Shown here piece after piece: positions 54,583-63,221 of a stretch of DNA of 64,000 bases (positions within the stretch are counted from its first letter, which is position 1; each line of letters opens with the position of its first letter). A program made the position numbers and the translations under genes. The stretch lies in contig MKUW01000007.1 of NCBI GenBank assembly GCA_001899005.1, positions 310,001 to 374,000 on the forward strand. Direction: 5' to 3'. Source of the stretch: Chloroflexi bacterium 44-23 (GTDB taxonomy: Bacteria > Chloroflexota > Anaerolineae > Anaerolineales > Anaerolineaceae). The notes under the pieces are model-generated. The model had not been told where the DNA came from and did not search any database. It saw only the letters and a list, made by a program, of their open reading frames with translations.

Positions 54583-55512
54583 TTATTCCAACCGTTCGAA
54601 TGCCTTGGATAAGGCTGAAGGTGGGCGAACTCGCTGTGCAGAAAGTACCAGCACAACGATTGTAAGTACATATGGGGCCATTACTGCGATATCGGGAGAG
54701 ATTGGTAAGCCAACCACCTGGACCCAAATTTGGAGAGCGTTCACAAAACTGAAAATCAAAGAACCTAACAGAACCCAGGTTGGTCGCCATCCACCAAAAT
54801 AGACCAGTGCAATCGCGATAAAACCAAGACCGTTTGTAAGGTTGAATTGAAAGACATTCAATAAAGCAATTGATAGAGATGCTCCTGCTATCCCAGCTAA
54901 CATACCGCCCAGGGTAACCGTGAAGTAACGAACTTTTGCAACGCTGACACCAAGCGTATCGGCCGCTTCGGGGTTTTCTCCCACCGCCCTGATTTTAAGT
55001 CCGAGTGTTGTCTTATTCAATACAAACCAGGAAATTGGAACCAGCAAGAACGCTCCGTAAACCATCACATTCTGGGTAAATAAAATCGGACCCAAAAAAG
55101 GTATTTTACTCAAAACCGGAATTGGAACAACTGGAAAACCACTGACACTCTGAACATTGTTGATCAATTTTTGAAAGAGCAGGTCGCTCATCCCAAGACC
55201 AAATAAATATACACCAATGCCACTAATACCCTGCTCAGCATTCAGCGTTACACTGATAAAAGCCATTGCCAAACCCATAATTAGGCCCACCAGCGCAGCC
55301 AGCAGGACGCCGCCAACCAGATTACCGGTTTTAAAAACAACATAAAAACCGGAGAAAGCTCCCATCAGCATCATGCCATCCACACCTAAATTTAACACGC
55401 CGCTGCGTTGTCCGAAGGTTTCACCAAGAGCCGCATATAGGTAAGGAGTGGCCAGGCGAATCGCTGATGCAAGTAATCCAATTAGAACTGAACCAGTGAA
55501 AAGATCTTCCAT
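54583..55512 (-). CDS. ABC transporter permease (BMP-type, second subunit)
   Basis: 309 residues with about nine membrane segments, from the branched-chain amino acid/ribose permease superfamily (YufQ/NupQ-like). The start ATG at 55512 lies four bases after the stop codon of the first permease gene, with AAGGAGGTGG upstream inside that gene. EXXGEXPEAADTLGV-type cytoplasmic loop is present (AVGENPEAADTLGVSVAKVRY), the usual contact to the ATPase. It forms the membrane channel with the other permease. Confidence 0.93.
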   Translation of the reverse strand: MEDLFTGSVLIGLLASAIRLATPYLYAALGETFGQRSGVLNLGVDGMMLMGAFSGFYVVFKTGNLVGGVLLAALVGLIMGLAMAFISVTLNAEQGISGIGVYLFGLGMSDLLFQKLINNVQSVSGFPVVPIPVLSKIPFLGPILFTQNVMVYGAFLLVPISWFVLNKTTLGLKIRAVGENPEAADTLGVSVAKVRYFTVTLGGMLAGIAGASLSIALLNVFQFNLTNGLGFIAIALVYFGGWRPTWVLLGSLIFSFVNALQIWVQVVGLPISPDIAVMAPYVLTIVVLVLSAQRVRPPSALSKAFERLE

Positions 55513-55516
55513 ATGC

Positions 55517-56647
55517 TCACCCACCTCCTTCCGGCTGAGGAGATTTTTCTTCTGTAGCATCTGTCATTTTCTCCTCCAATTCCCTGATCGCCCTGCGACG
55601 AGCATTCTTGCGACGCCAAATTTCACTTGAAACCACAAAGACGACCACCAGACCGTTCAAAGCTGTAATTAGAGCAGCCGGTACCTGTACCATTCGCTGT
55701 AATTTGTTGGCGCCGACTAAAAGTGCTCCAAATAAAAAAGATGCCGGAATTGTCCCGATCGGATGCAACTGGCCAAATAAAGCAGCCACGATCCCATTGA
55801 AACCTGCCGAGCCGGTAAAGCTTGCAGCAGAACCATCTGTTATCATGAAGTGGTTAACGCCATAAACCTGAATAGCGCCGGCCAGACCAGAAAAGGCACC
55901 ACTCAGCATCAATGAAAGAACAATATATTTTTTTACTTTTATGCCCGCGTAACGTGCGGCGGAAGCATTCAGACCTACTGCACGAATTCGATATCCGATG
56001 GTTGTGCGCCAAAGGAAGAAATAAACACCTACTGCGAGCAGAACAGCAATTAATGCCCCCAGATGCAAGCGAGTTGGCACCAAACGGGGAAGGTCAAAGG
56101 CTGCTGAAAGCCTTGCAGTTTGTGGAATGGCTGCAGCACCTTTTTGGTTCTGTTGAATCAAAGGACCACGTAATAAAAGATTCATTAATTGCACTGCAAT
56201 TACATTTAACATAATGGTACTGAGGATTTCATTAACATTGAAGCGAGCCTTAAGGTAACCTGCAAGACCACCCCATAAGCCACCCGCTATAAACCCGACA
56301 AATAATGCGATCGGAATCATGATAATCCCGGGTGCATCTGGAAAAGCCAAACCCAAGGCGATTGAGCTGAGACCGCCTAAAACCATCTGTCCTTCTCCAC
56401 CGATATTAATTACCCCGGCACGAAAAGCAATACAAATACCAATTCCCACTAATAACAAAGGTGTTGCTTTAACAATGGTATCAGCAACAGCATTAACACT
56501 CCCGAAAGCACCTTCCAACAATGCACTGTAAGCTACCAAAGGATTTGCCCCTAACAAGATCAACATTACCGCTCCTACAGCTAATGCTGCCAGGGTAGCA
56601 ATCAATGGCAATAAGGCATCAAATATAGAACTCCAACTTATCCGCAT
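55517..56647 (-). CDS. ABC transporter permease (BMP-type, first subunit)
   Basis: 376 residues with about nine membrane segments (YufP/NupP-like). The cytoplasmic coupling loop is AVGLNASAARYAGIKVKKYI; GEGQMVLGGLSSI and the LFGQLHPIGTIPASFLFGALLVGANKLQ stretch are family-typical. It is the first gene of the operon permease, permease, binding protein, ATPase; in most relatives the binding protein and ATPase come first. The basic, Arg-rich C-terminal tail is unusual but probably not functional. The upstream region has a 19-bp palindrome that could be an operator. Confidence 0.93.
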   Translation of the reverse strand: MRISWSSIFDALLPLIATLAALAVGAVMLILLGANPLVAYSALLEGAFGSVNAVADTIVKATPLLLVGIGICIAFRAGVINIGGEGQMVLGGLSSIALGLAFPDAPGIIMIPIALFVGFIAGGLWGGLAGYLKARFNVNEILSTIMLNVIAVQLMNLLLRGPLIQQNQKGAAAIPQTARLSAAFDLPRLVPTRLHLGALIAVLLAVGVYFFLWRTTIGYRIRAVGLNASAARYAGIKVKKYIVLSLMLSGAFSGLAGAIQVYGVNHFMITDGSAASFTGSAGFNGIVAALFGQLHPIGTIPASFLFGALLVGANKLQRMVQVPAALITALNGLVVVFVVSSEIWRRKNARRRAIRELEEKMTDATEEKSPQPEGGG

Positions 56648-56834
56648 TCGTTTTTCTTTACTCCTTTCGGGAGATACAGCTTACGATTTTCTTCATTCGG
56701 ATTTCTAACTTCCATATTTAAAGGATCGTGTTTTGTTTTTTCTGCAATGAGAGCTAGATTCAAAAATTTCACAGGGCAATAAATTCCTTTAGGTTTTTCA
56801 GCCTTATTCGATTGTAAAAAATAACTGGGTGATT

Positions 56835-56853
56835 ATGGATCAAATTGATCCAT
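56835..56853. promoter_or_regulatory. 19-bp palindrome, candidate operator of the ABC transporter operon
   Basis: ATGGATCA-AAT-TGATCCAT is a perfect palindrome, about 190 bases before the first permease gene and just downstream of weak promoter-like elements on the minus strand. Repressor binding is inferred. Confidence 0.45.
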
Positions 56854-57280
56854 GAGAATGGAGGTTTATACATATATTATATTGCAATTGTCTGACAACA
56901 TGTTGCCTAACAGTATGTTTCTAACATATTTACCGAAAAAATACAATGCACGATTTAACTGACTTTTTCGTGTACAGCGTTGAATTTGGCATCTTGAATA
57001 GTGATGAGAGAGTTTTTGGTATTTAAAATCCTGAAACTAATCTCAGGAAAGTAATTATTGGCGGGTCGAAAGAAATTTTATTTATTTTCATTTAAAGGAT
57101 CAACAAATAAATTGATGGGTAGAGTCAATAAGAATCATCTTTCTAACATTAGTATTGCAATTATAAAGCATTTTTCAAACCCTGATAAATTGAGATATGG
57201 CAAGTGATTTTTAACTATCAATTATTTTTGAAGAAAATCGTATTTTTTCAGTTAGACGGGGTTGGGGAGTGGTTTTAATT

Positions 57281-57330
57281 GGGCGAGCGCCTGCTTAAAA
57301 ACACTCTGCACCTAATTCTTGAAATGAAAC
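57281..57330. repeat. Dispersed intergenic repeat, copy 2
   Basis: TAAAAACACTCTGCA plus CCTAATTCTTGAAATGAAAC is similar to the segment at 32336-32370 (about 30 of 35 positions, one gap). It is preceded by GGGCGAGCGCCTGC. Confidence 0.6.
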
Positions 57331-57374
57331 AGAAAGTCTTATATCAGAATTCTATATGAATATTAGAAACTGTC

Positions 57375-57403
57375 TTGACTGTAATTTTTGCGCATGATAT
57401 CAT
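57375..57403 (+). promoter_or_regulatory. Promoter of the hrcA-grpE-dnaK heat-shock operon
   Basis: TTGACT and TATCAT are exactly 17 bases apart, and the CIRCE operator begins 13 bases after the -10 hexamer. Confidence 0.8.
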
Positions 57404-57416
57404 AAATCACGTATTA

Positions 57417-57443
57417 TTAGCACTCGAACCTTGCGAGTGCTAA
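57417..57443. promoter_or_regulatory. CIRCE operator (HrcA binding site)
   Basis: TTAGCACTC-N9-GAGTGCTAA, a perfect match to the CIRCE consensus, sits at the expected transcription start. HrcA binding here represses the operon; misfolded protein that occupies GroE would relieve it. Confidence 0.97.
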
Positions 57444-57460
57444 AAAAAATGGTAAAAATA

Positions 57461-58525
57461 ATGGATGAATTAACTGAACGGCAAAAAATCATCTTAACTC
57501 TGGTAACGCATGAGCATATAAATTCCGCATTACCTGTAGGGTCGAAGGTGGTGGTTGAAAAATTTAATATTGGATTAAGTTCAGCGACTGTGCGCAATGA
57601 AATGTCAACCCTTACTGAACTTGGTTATTTACGCCAGCCACACACATCGGCAGGCAGAATACCAACCGACAAAGGTTACCGATTTTTTGTCGGTCGTCTT
57701 GTGCGTGAGGGAGAAATTCCATTATCTGCTCAGAGAAAAATTTCGCACCAGTTTTACCAAATGCGAAATGATGTTGAGCAATGGGCTCGTCTGGCCGCGT
57801 CTATTTTGGCACAACAATCGAATGCCGCATCCTTAATTACAGCTCCGCACTCCGAACATACAAAATTACAGCATGTTGAATTTATCTCGACATATGGAAG
57901 TCAGATTCTAATGGTTTTGGTTTTGGTTGGCGGGGAATTGCGTCAACGTATTCAAAATTTGAACGAACCCTATTCACAAGAACGTCTTTCCAGCGTCGGG
58001 CACTTGCTCACCCAACAATTTAAAGGATTGGAGACAGCTCGAATTATCCAGAAAGTAAGAGAATTTTCAGACCTTGAATTGGAATTAGCCTATATAGTTG
58101 GCGAAGAAATGGAAAGAGCGGATGCCACTGTCTCGGGTGAAATTTATTTAGATGGGATTACCAATGTTCTGGCTGAACCAGAGTTCAATGATGCTGGTGA
58201 TGCACGCCGGGCACTTCGAGTGTTGGAAGAGCGCACTTTACTCTATGAACTTTTTTCTAAGACAATTATGAATAATGACGAAGGTACAGTCCAGGTGTTG
58301 ATCGGTGGCGAAGGGACCTGGGATGAGTTAAAACAGTGCTCAATTGTGCTTTCAAAATATGGTGTGCCGGGGATTGCTTTTGGAACCGTGGGTGTTCTTG
58401 GGCCGGTTCGCATGGCTTATGGAAAAACAATCTCGGCCGTTCGATTTATGTCTGGAATGCTGAGTGAGATGGTTTCGCAATCTCACTTTGAAGAAAATAT
58501 TATCGCTCCGAATGAGGTGGATTAA
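57461..58525 (+). CDS. hrcA: Heat-inducible transcription repressor HrcA
   Basis: 354 residues from the ATG at 57461 (MDELTERQ), which fits the usual N-terminus; in-frame starts at 57449 (ATG) and 57431 (TTG, inside CIRCE) are less likely. No clear ribosome binding site is seen. The N-terminal winged helix has LSSATVRNEMSTLTELGYL and HTSAGRIPTDKGYRFFV; the C-terminal GAF-like domain ends in GPVRMAYGKTISAVRF. It dimerises and binds CIRCE just upstream, so it represses its own operon. Its stop overlaps the grpE start (TAATG). Confidence 0.96.
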   Translation: MDELTERQKIILTLVTHEHINSALPVGSKVVVEKFNIGLSSATVRNEMSTLTELGYLRQPHTSAGRIPTDKGYRFFVGRLVREGEIPLSAQRKISHQFYQMRNDVEQWARLAASILAQQSNAASLITAPHSEHTKLQHVEFISTYGSQILMVLVLVGGELRQRIQNLNEPYSQERLSSVGHLLTQQFKGLETARIIQKVREFSDLELELAYIVGEEMERADATVSGEIYLDGITNVLAEPEFNDAGDARRALRVLEERTLLYELFSKTIMNNDEGTVQVLIGGEGTWDELKQCSIVLSKYGVPGIAFGTVGVLGPVRMAYGKTISAVRFMSGMLSEMVSQSHFEENIIAPNEVD

Positions 58526-59103
58526 TGTCGAAAAAGCACGAAGTTAATAAAAACTCTCCCGGAAAAAGTGAAAATCCAAAACCAGAAGATTCTTCTGAAG
58601 AAAATGTTGAAAAATTGAATGTTACTGAAGGAGAGGAACTGAAAATAGAGGATTATGAGAAAAATTTGGAAGAGATGGTAAAACAATCGCAGGAGTTTTT
58701 TGAAGGCTGGCAACGGGAGCGGGCTGATTTTGTAAATTATAAAAAGCGAATCGAACGTGAGCAGGCATCACTTAAGAATTTCGTTACATCAGAGATTATT
58801 AAGAAATACCTGGTAATTATTGATGATATGGAATTGGCTTTAAAGAACCAACCTCAGGACCAGGAATGCGCTAACTGGGTTACCGGGGTTAATTTAATTT
58901 ACCAGAAATTAATATCAATTTTAGAAAAAGAAGGAGTAGAACAAATAGCAACCGACGGAGAATTCGACCCTAATGTACATGAAGCTCTGACTCAGGTTGA
59001 AAGTACGGATCATGAGTCTGGGCATATCGTCGAAGTCATGCGCAATGGCTATCGTATTGGAGACCGGATATTACGTCCGGCGTTGGTTGTTGTTGCTCGT
59101 TAG
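58525..59103 (+). CDS. grpE: Nucleotide exchange factor GrpE
   Basis: 192 residues. An acidic, Lys/Glu/Ser-rich N-terminal tail of about 40 residues leads to a long coiled coil ([30 protein letters not shown]) and the C-terminal beta domain ([45 protein letters not shown]). It releases ADP from DnaK, resetting the chaperone cycle. The start codon overlaps the hrcA stop by one base, and dnaK follows 11 bases later. Confidence 0.97.
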   Translation: MSKKHEVNKNSPGKSENPKPEDSSEENVEKLNVTEGEELKIEDYEKNLEEMVKQSQEFFEGWQRERADFVNYKKRIEREQASLKNFVTSEIIKKYLVIIDDMELALKNQPQDQECANWVTGVNLIYQKLISILEKEGVEQIATDGEFDPNVHEALTQVESTDHESGHIVEVMRNGYRIGDRILRPALVVVAR

Positions 59104-59114
59104 GAGAAAATTAT

Positions 59115-61022
59115 ATGGCAAAAATAGTTGGAATTGATTTAGGAACCACGAATTCAGTTGTTGCAGTGATGCAAGGTGGAGAACCGACTGTGATCCCTTC
59201 CGCTGAAGGGGAAAGGTTGGTTCCTTCGGTCGTCGCCGTGAATAAAAACCATGAGAGATTGGTTGGGCGGGCGGCTCGCAATCAAGGAATCGTAAATCCG
59301 GAGAACACAATTTTCTCAATTAAGCGCTTGATGGGCCGCAAATATGGTGATAATGAGACGACAAAAACGGAACAAAGAGTACCTTATCGTATTACAAAAG
59401 CACCAAATGGGGATTCACGTGTAGAACTGGATGGGAAGTCTTATTCTCCCCCTGAAATTTCAGCTATGATCCTTTCAAAACTAAAAGCAGATGCGGAAGC
59501 ATATTTGGGTGAACCGGTTACCCAGGCTGTGATTACTGTTCCGGCTTACTTTAACGATGCCCAGCGTAATGCTACCAAAGATGCCGGTCGTATTGCCGGC
59601 CTTGAAGTCTTGCGTATCATTAATGAACCCACAGCTTCCTCTCTGGCATATGGGTTGGATAAGAAGAAAAATGAAATTATTGCTGTTTATGATCTTGGCG
59701 GTGGTACGTTCGATATCTCAATTTTAGATGTCGGTGACGGTGTTTTTCAAGTAAAAGCGACCAGTGGGGATACCTTCCTGGGTGGTGATGATTTTGATAT
59801 TCGTATTATGGATTGGCTAATTGAGGAATTTAAGAAAGATTCCGGTATGGATTTACGTAATGACCGGCAAGCATTACAGCGCTTGAAAGAAGCATCCGAA
59901 AAAGCAAAAATTGAACTATCGACGGTATTGCAAACTGAAATCAATCTGCCTTACATTACAGCCGATGCCACCGGACCGAAACATATGGTGAAATCACTTT
60001 CCCGCTCAAAATTGGAACAAATAACTGAAGACCTTGTTAAACGCTCGCTTGAACCGGTGCGGAAAGCGCTTTCTGATGCGGGATTACGGCCAGCAGACAT
60101 CAGTGAAGTAGTGCTGGTAGGTGGTATGACCCGTATGCCGGCTGTTCAAGAAGCGGTGCGCAAGGAATTTGGGAAAGAACCTCATAAAGGTGTCAATCCC
60201 GATGAGGTGGTTGCGATTGGTGCAGCAATCCAGGCTGCAGTGTTGGCTGGCGATGTAAAGGATATCCTTCTATTGGATGTGACTCCATTGACATTGTCTG
60301 TTGAGACAATGGGTGGTGTGGCTACTCCGATCATTGAGCGAAATACAACCATTCCTGCGCGTAAAAGCCAGATCTTTTCAACAGCTGCCGACAGCCAGAC
60401 TTCGGTAGAGATTCATGTATTACAAGGTGAACGCCCCATGGCGGCTGATAATAAGTCGTTGGGGAAATTCGTCCTGGATGGTATTCCGACGGCACCGCGT
60501 GGCGTTCCGCAAATTGAAGTTACCTTTGACATCAATGCTAATGGAATTTTAAATGTAACTGCAGCTGACAAAGCAACCAACCGCAGCCAGCATATAACCA
60601 TTACCGCTTCATCTGGCTTATCGGATAGTGAAGTTGAAAAAATGCGCCATGAGGCTGAAGCTCACGCAGAAGAGGATAGTCGTCGTAAAGAGGTCGTTGA
60701 AGCGCGAAATCATGCTGATAATTTGATCTACCAAACTGAAAAAATGATTCGTGACAGTGGTGATAAGATAGATGCAACGAAAAAGAAAGAAGCTGAAGAT
60801 AAAGTTGCCAACCTGCGCGGAATGTTGGGGAGTGACGATCTTGAAGGCATGCGCAAATTAATTGAAGACCTGGAACAATTTATTCAACAAATTGGTGCCA
60901 GTATGTATCAACAAACCAGTGAAACCGGGCAACCAGATGGCTCACAAACAACCCAAAACGATGGTAGTGAAGAAAAACCATCCGGGGATGATGTTGTTGA
61001 TGGTGAATTCAAAAATATCTAG
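59115..61022 (+). CDS. dnaK: Chaperone protein DnaK (Hsp70)
   Basis: 635 residues. The ATPase domain begins [14 protein letters not shown] and contains the phosphate 2 motif [13 protein letters not shown] and the adenosine motif [14 protein letters not shown]; the linker is [13 protein letters not shown] and the substrate-binding domain follows. The tail is Gln/Gly/Asp-rich and ends in [10 protein letters not shown]. It binds unfolded polypeptides with ATP, DnaJ and GrpE. The start ATG follows TTAGGAGAAAATTAT. A strong hairpin follows the stop, before dnaJ. Confidence 0.98.
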   Translation: MAKIVGIDLGTTNSVVAVMQGGEPTVIPSAEGERLVPSVVAVNKNHERLVGRAARNQGIVNPENTIFSIKRLMGRKYGDNETTKTEQRVPYRITKAPNGDSRVELDGKSYSPPEISAMILSKLKADAEAYLGEPVTQAVITVPAYFNDAQRNATKDAGRIAGLEVLRIINEPTASSLAYGLDKKKNEIIAVYDLGGGTFDISILDVGDGVFQVKATSGDTFLGGDDFDIRIMDWLIEEFKKDSGMDLRNDRQALQRLKEASEKAKIELSTVLQTEINLPYITADATGPKHMVKSLSRSKLEQITEDLVKRSLEPVRKALSDAGLRPADISEVVLVGGMTRMPAVQEAVRKEFGKEPHKGVNPDEVVAIGAAIQAAVLAGDVKDILLLDVTPLTLSVETMGGVATPIIERNTTIPARKSQIFSTAADSQTSVEIHVLQGERPMAADNKSLGKFVLDGIPTAPRGVPQIEVTFDINANGILNVTAADKATNRSQHITITASSGLSDSEVEKMRHEAEAHAEEDSRRKEVVEARNHADNLIYQTEKMIRDSGDKIDATKKKEAEDKVANLRGMLGSDDLEGMRKLIEDLEQFIQQIGASMYQQTSETGQPDGSQTTQNDGSEEKPSGDDVVDGEFKNI

Positions 61023-61033
61023 TTGGAATAACC

Positions 61034-61065
61034 AATCATTGGGGGGCTTATGTCCCCCAATGATT
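61034..61065 (+). terminator. Hairpin between dnaK and dnaJ
   Basis: AATCATTGGGGG pairs perfectly with CCCCCAATGATT (12 bp) around an 8-base loop, 11 bases past the dnaK stop. The T-run is weak (CTGTTTT), so it may be a partial terminator that lowers dnaJ relative to dnaK. Confidence 0.75.
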
Positions 61066-61165
61066 CTGTTTTACAGTTGTGCAAAAGCAATTATTTAAAA
61101 GGGAATTCCTTTATTAAAGGTATTTTGTGCTATTATTTCTGGAATATTTTACAAGTTAGGTGAAC

Positions 61166-62284
61166 ATGGCACAACGTGACTATTACGAAGTACTTGGAAT
61201 TAGCAGGGATGCAACTGCAGAAGATATAAAAAATGCATTCCGAAATCTCGCAAGAAAATACCATCCAGACGTAAGCAAAGAACCGGATGCTGAAGAAAAG
61301 TTTAAAGAATGCAATGAAGCGTATGCGGTTCTTTCGGATGTAGAGCGCCGAGCTGCTTATGATCGCTATGGTCATGCTGGTGTAAATGGCATGGGTGGCA
61401 TGCCAGATTTTTCCACCATTGACTTCTCTGACATTTTTGAAGAATTTTTTGGGTTTGGCGGCATGGGTGGAGGTTCGCGACGCAAAAATGCCCCCAGGCG
61501 GGGTGCGGATCTTTCCTACGCAGTTCAACTTGAATTTGAACAGGCGGTCTTTGGAATAGATAAGGAAGTTGCCATCACTCGGGATGAGGTATGTGCAGCC
61601 TGTAAAGGCACAGGGTCTGAACCCGGTACTTCACCTGTAAGCTGTTCGAACTGTGGCGGGCATGGCGAAGTAAGGCAGGTCAGACAGACTTTTCTGGGAT
61701 CAATGGTGCAGGTGACAACCTGCCCGACCTGTCAGGGGAAAGGGACCATCATTCAATCTCCATGCAAAGTTTGCCGGGGAAGCGGGTTGGAACGGCGTAC
61801 GACCACGAAACTAATAAAAATACCCGCTGGCGTGGATAATGGGACTCAAATTCGATTGGCAGGCGAGGGACAACCAGGGGTAAATGGGGGTCCGCATGGG
61901 AATTTGTATATTGAAATACGTGTGAAGCCACACAAGTTTTTCCGTCGTAAGGATGATGATATTCTGCTGGATTTGAATATCAATGTTGCACAAGCTACTC
62001 TGGGAGCGGAAATTGAAGTACCTACATTGGATGGTATGGAAGCATTAACCATTCCACCTGCAACCCAACCCGGCAAAATTTTCAAGATCCGTAATAAAGG
62101 TGTACCTCATTTACGCAGCAGCGGCCGCGGAGACCAGTTGATCATTGTTGGAGTCGAAATTCCAGCACAGATTACAGCGGAACAAAGAACACTTTTTGAA
62201 AATTTAGCAAAGACGCTCGGTACCGAAGTGCTGCCACAGGAAAAAGGATTTTTCGATAAGCTAAAAGAGGTCCTCAGTGGATGA
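61166..62284 (+). CDS. dnaJ: Chaperone protein DnaJ (type I Hsp40)
   Basis: 372 residues from the ATG at 61166; a GTG two codons upstream is a lesser alternative. The J domain carries HPD in KYHPDVSKE; a Gly/Phe-rich region follows, then four CxxCxGxG zinc repeats (CAACKGTG, CSNCGGHG, CPTCQGKG, CKVCRGSG) and the C-terminal client-binding domains. It delivers unfolded protein to DnaK and stimulates its ATPase. It overlaps the prmA start by eight bases, so the pair is coupled. Confidence 0.97.
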   Translation: MAQRDYYEVLGISRDATAEDIKNAFRNLARKYHPDVSKEPDAEEKFKECNEAYAVLSDVERRAAYDRYGHAGVNGMGGMPDFSTIDFSDIFEEFFGFGGMGGGSRRKNAPRRGADLSYAVQLEFEQAVFGIDKEVAITRDEVCAACKGTGSEPGTSPVSCSNCGGHGEVRQVRQTFLGSMVQVTTCPTCQGKGTIIQSPCKVCRGSGLERRTTTKLIKIPAGVDNGTQIRLAGEGQPGVNGGPHGNLYIEIRVKPHKFFRRKDDDILLDLNINVAQATLGAEIEVPTLDGMEALTIPPATQPGKIFKIRNKGVPHLRSSGRGDQLIIVGVEIPAQITAEQRTLFENLAKTLGTEVLPQEKGFFDKLKEVLSG

Positions 62285-63221
62285 TTCACAGGCATGGTTA
62301 GAAATCATGGTCTCTTGTGATGCAGAATTAGCTGAAAGCATTTCCGAAGTGTTTTCGCGCTATGTCACTCATGGGGTTGTGACGGAAACAGAAGTAAAAT
62401 ATGACGACGCCGAAGAAACTCTCTTGGATTATGGGCCGGTAAAAGTCATGGGGTACATTGCCTATGATGGTCAAATTGAAGCTACGAAACAAAAAATTGA
62501 AAGTGCTCTCGGACATCTTCGTCTAATTCAACCAATTCCACAGCCAATTTACCGTAAAATCGAAGATCAAAACTGGATGGAAAGCTGGAAGAAATTTTAT
62601 AATCCGGTTCTTATCGGAGAAAAATTATTAATTCTCCCGCCCTGGATTGAAAACCCAAATCCGGAAAGACTGGCGATTAAGATTGACCCTTCGCTCGCTT
62701 TTGGAACCGGAATGCATCCAACTACACAAATGTGCCTGTCACTGGCTGAACCTTTCTTGCATCCCGGCATCAATGTCATTGACATTGGTTGCGGCTCCGG
62801 GATACTTTCAATTGCTGCTGCAAAACTTGGAGCGACAAGGGTACTGGCTGTTGATGTTGATAGAACGTCAGTCGAAACGACACTTTCCAACGCAATTAAA
62901 AATGAGGTAGGATCTGCAATTGAAACTGGAGCAGGATCGGTCGAGGAAATTATTAATGGAGATTTTTCAATTCAACATGCACCCGTAGTGATGATTAATA
63001 TCCTTGCCCCTGTCATTATCAGACTTTTTGACGACGGATTGGCTAACCTGGTCGAGGATGACGGTTATTTGATAGTTTCCGGTATATTAGACTATTATGA
63101 AGATGAAATTCAGTCAGTGGTCAAATCCTACGGTTTTGAGCTGATCGGACAACGCATGATCAAAGATTGGGTCGGTTTGGCGTTTCACAAACATCCAAAA
63201 TCAAATTTAATAACTCAATAG
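62277..63221 (+). CDS. prmA: Ribosomal protein L11 methyltransferase
   Basis: 314 residues. The SAM-binding motif is VIDIGCGSGILSIAAAKLG near residue 168, preceded by FGTGMHPTTQMCL typical of PrmA, and MINILAPVI forms the catalytic NxxA-type loop. It trimethylates L11 amino groups. The start is a GTG at 62277 with GAGGT upstream; it overlaps the dnaJ end. PrmA behind dnaJ is a common arrangement in many phyla. The gene converges on the nicotinate phosphoribosyltransferase-like gene with adjacent stops. Confidence 0.95.
   Translation: MDDSQAWLEIMVSCDAELAESISEVFSRYVTHGVVTETEVKYDDAEETLLDYGPVKVMGYIAYDGQIEATKQKIESALGHLRLIQPIPQPIYRKIEDQNWMESWKKFYNPVLIGEKLLILPPWIENPNPERLAIKIDPSLAFGTGMHPTTQMCLSLAEPFLHPGINVIDIGCGSGILSIAAAKLGATRVLAVDVDRTSVETTLSNAIKNEVGSAIETGAGSVEEIINGDFSIQHAPVVMINILAPVIIRLFDDGLANLVEDDGYLIVSGILDYYEDEIQSVVKSYGFELIGQRMIKDWVGLAFHKHPKSNLITQ

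Larger units (their letters stand above)
56648..57374. other. Gene-free divergent interval between the ABC operon and hrcA
   Basis: AT-rich DNA with a perfect palindrome at 56835-56853, CAACATGTTG-type short repeats near 56900, a small hairpin TCCTGA/TCAGGA near 57035-57055 and a second copy of the dispersed repeat at 57281-57330. No gene is supported. Confidence 0.5.
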
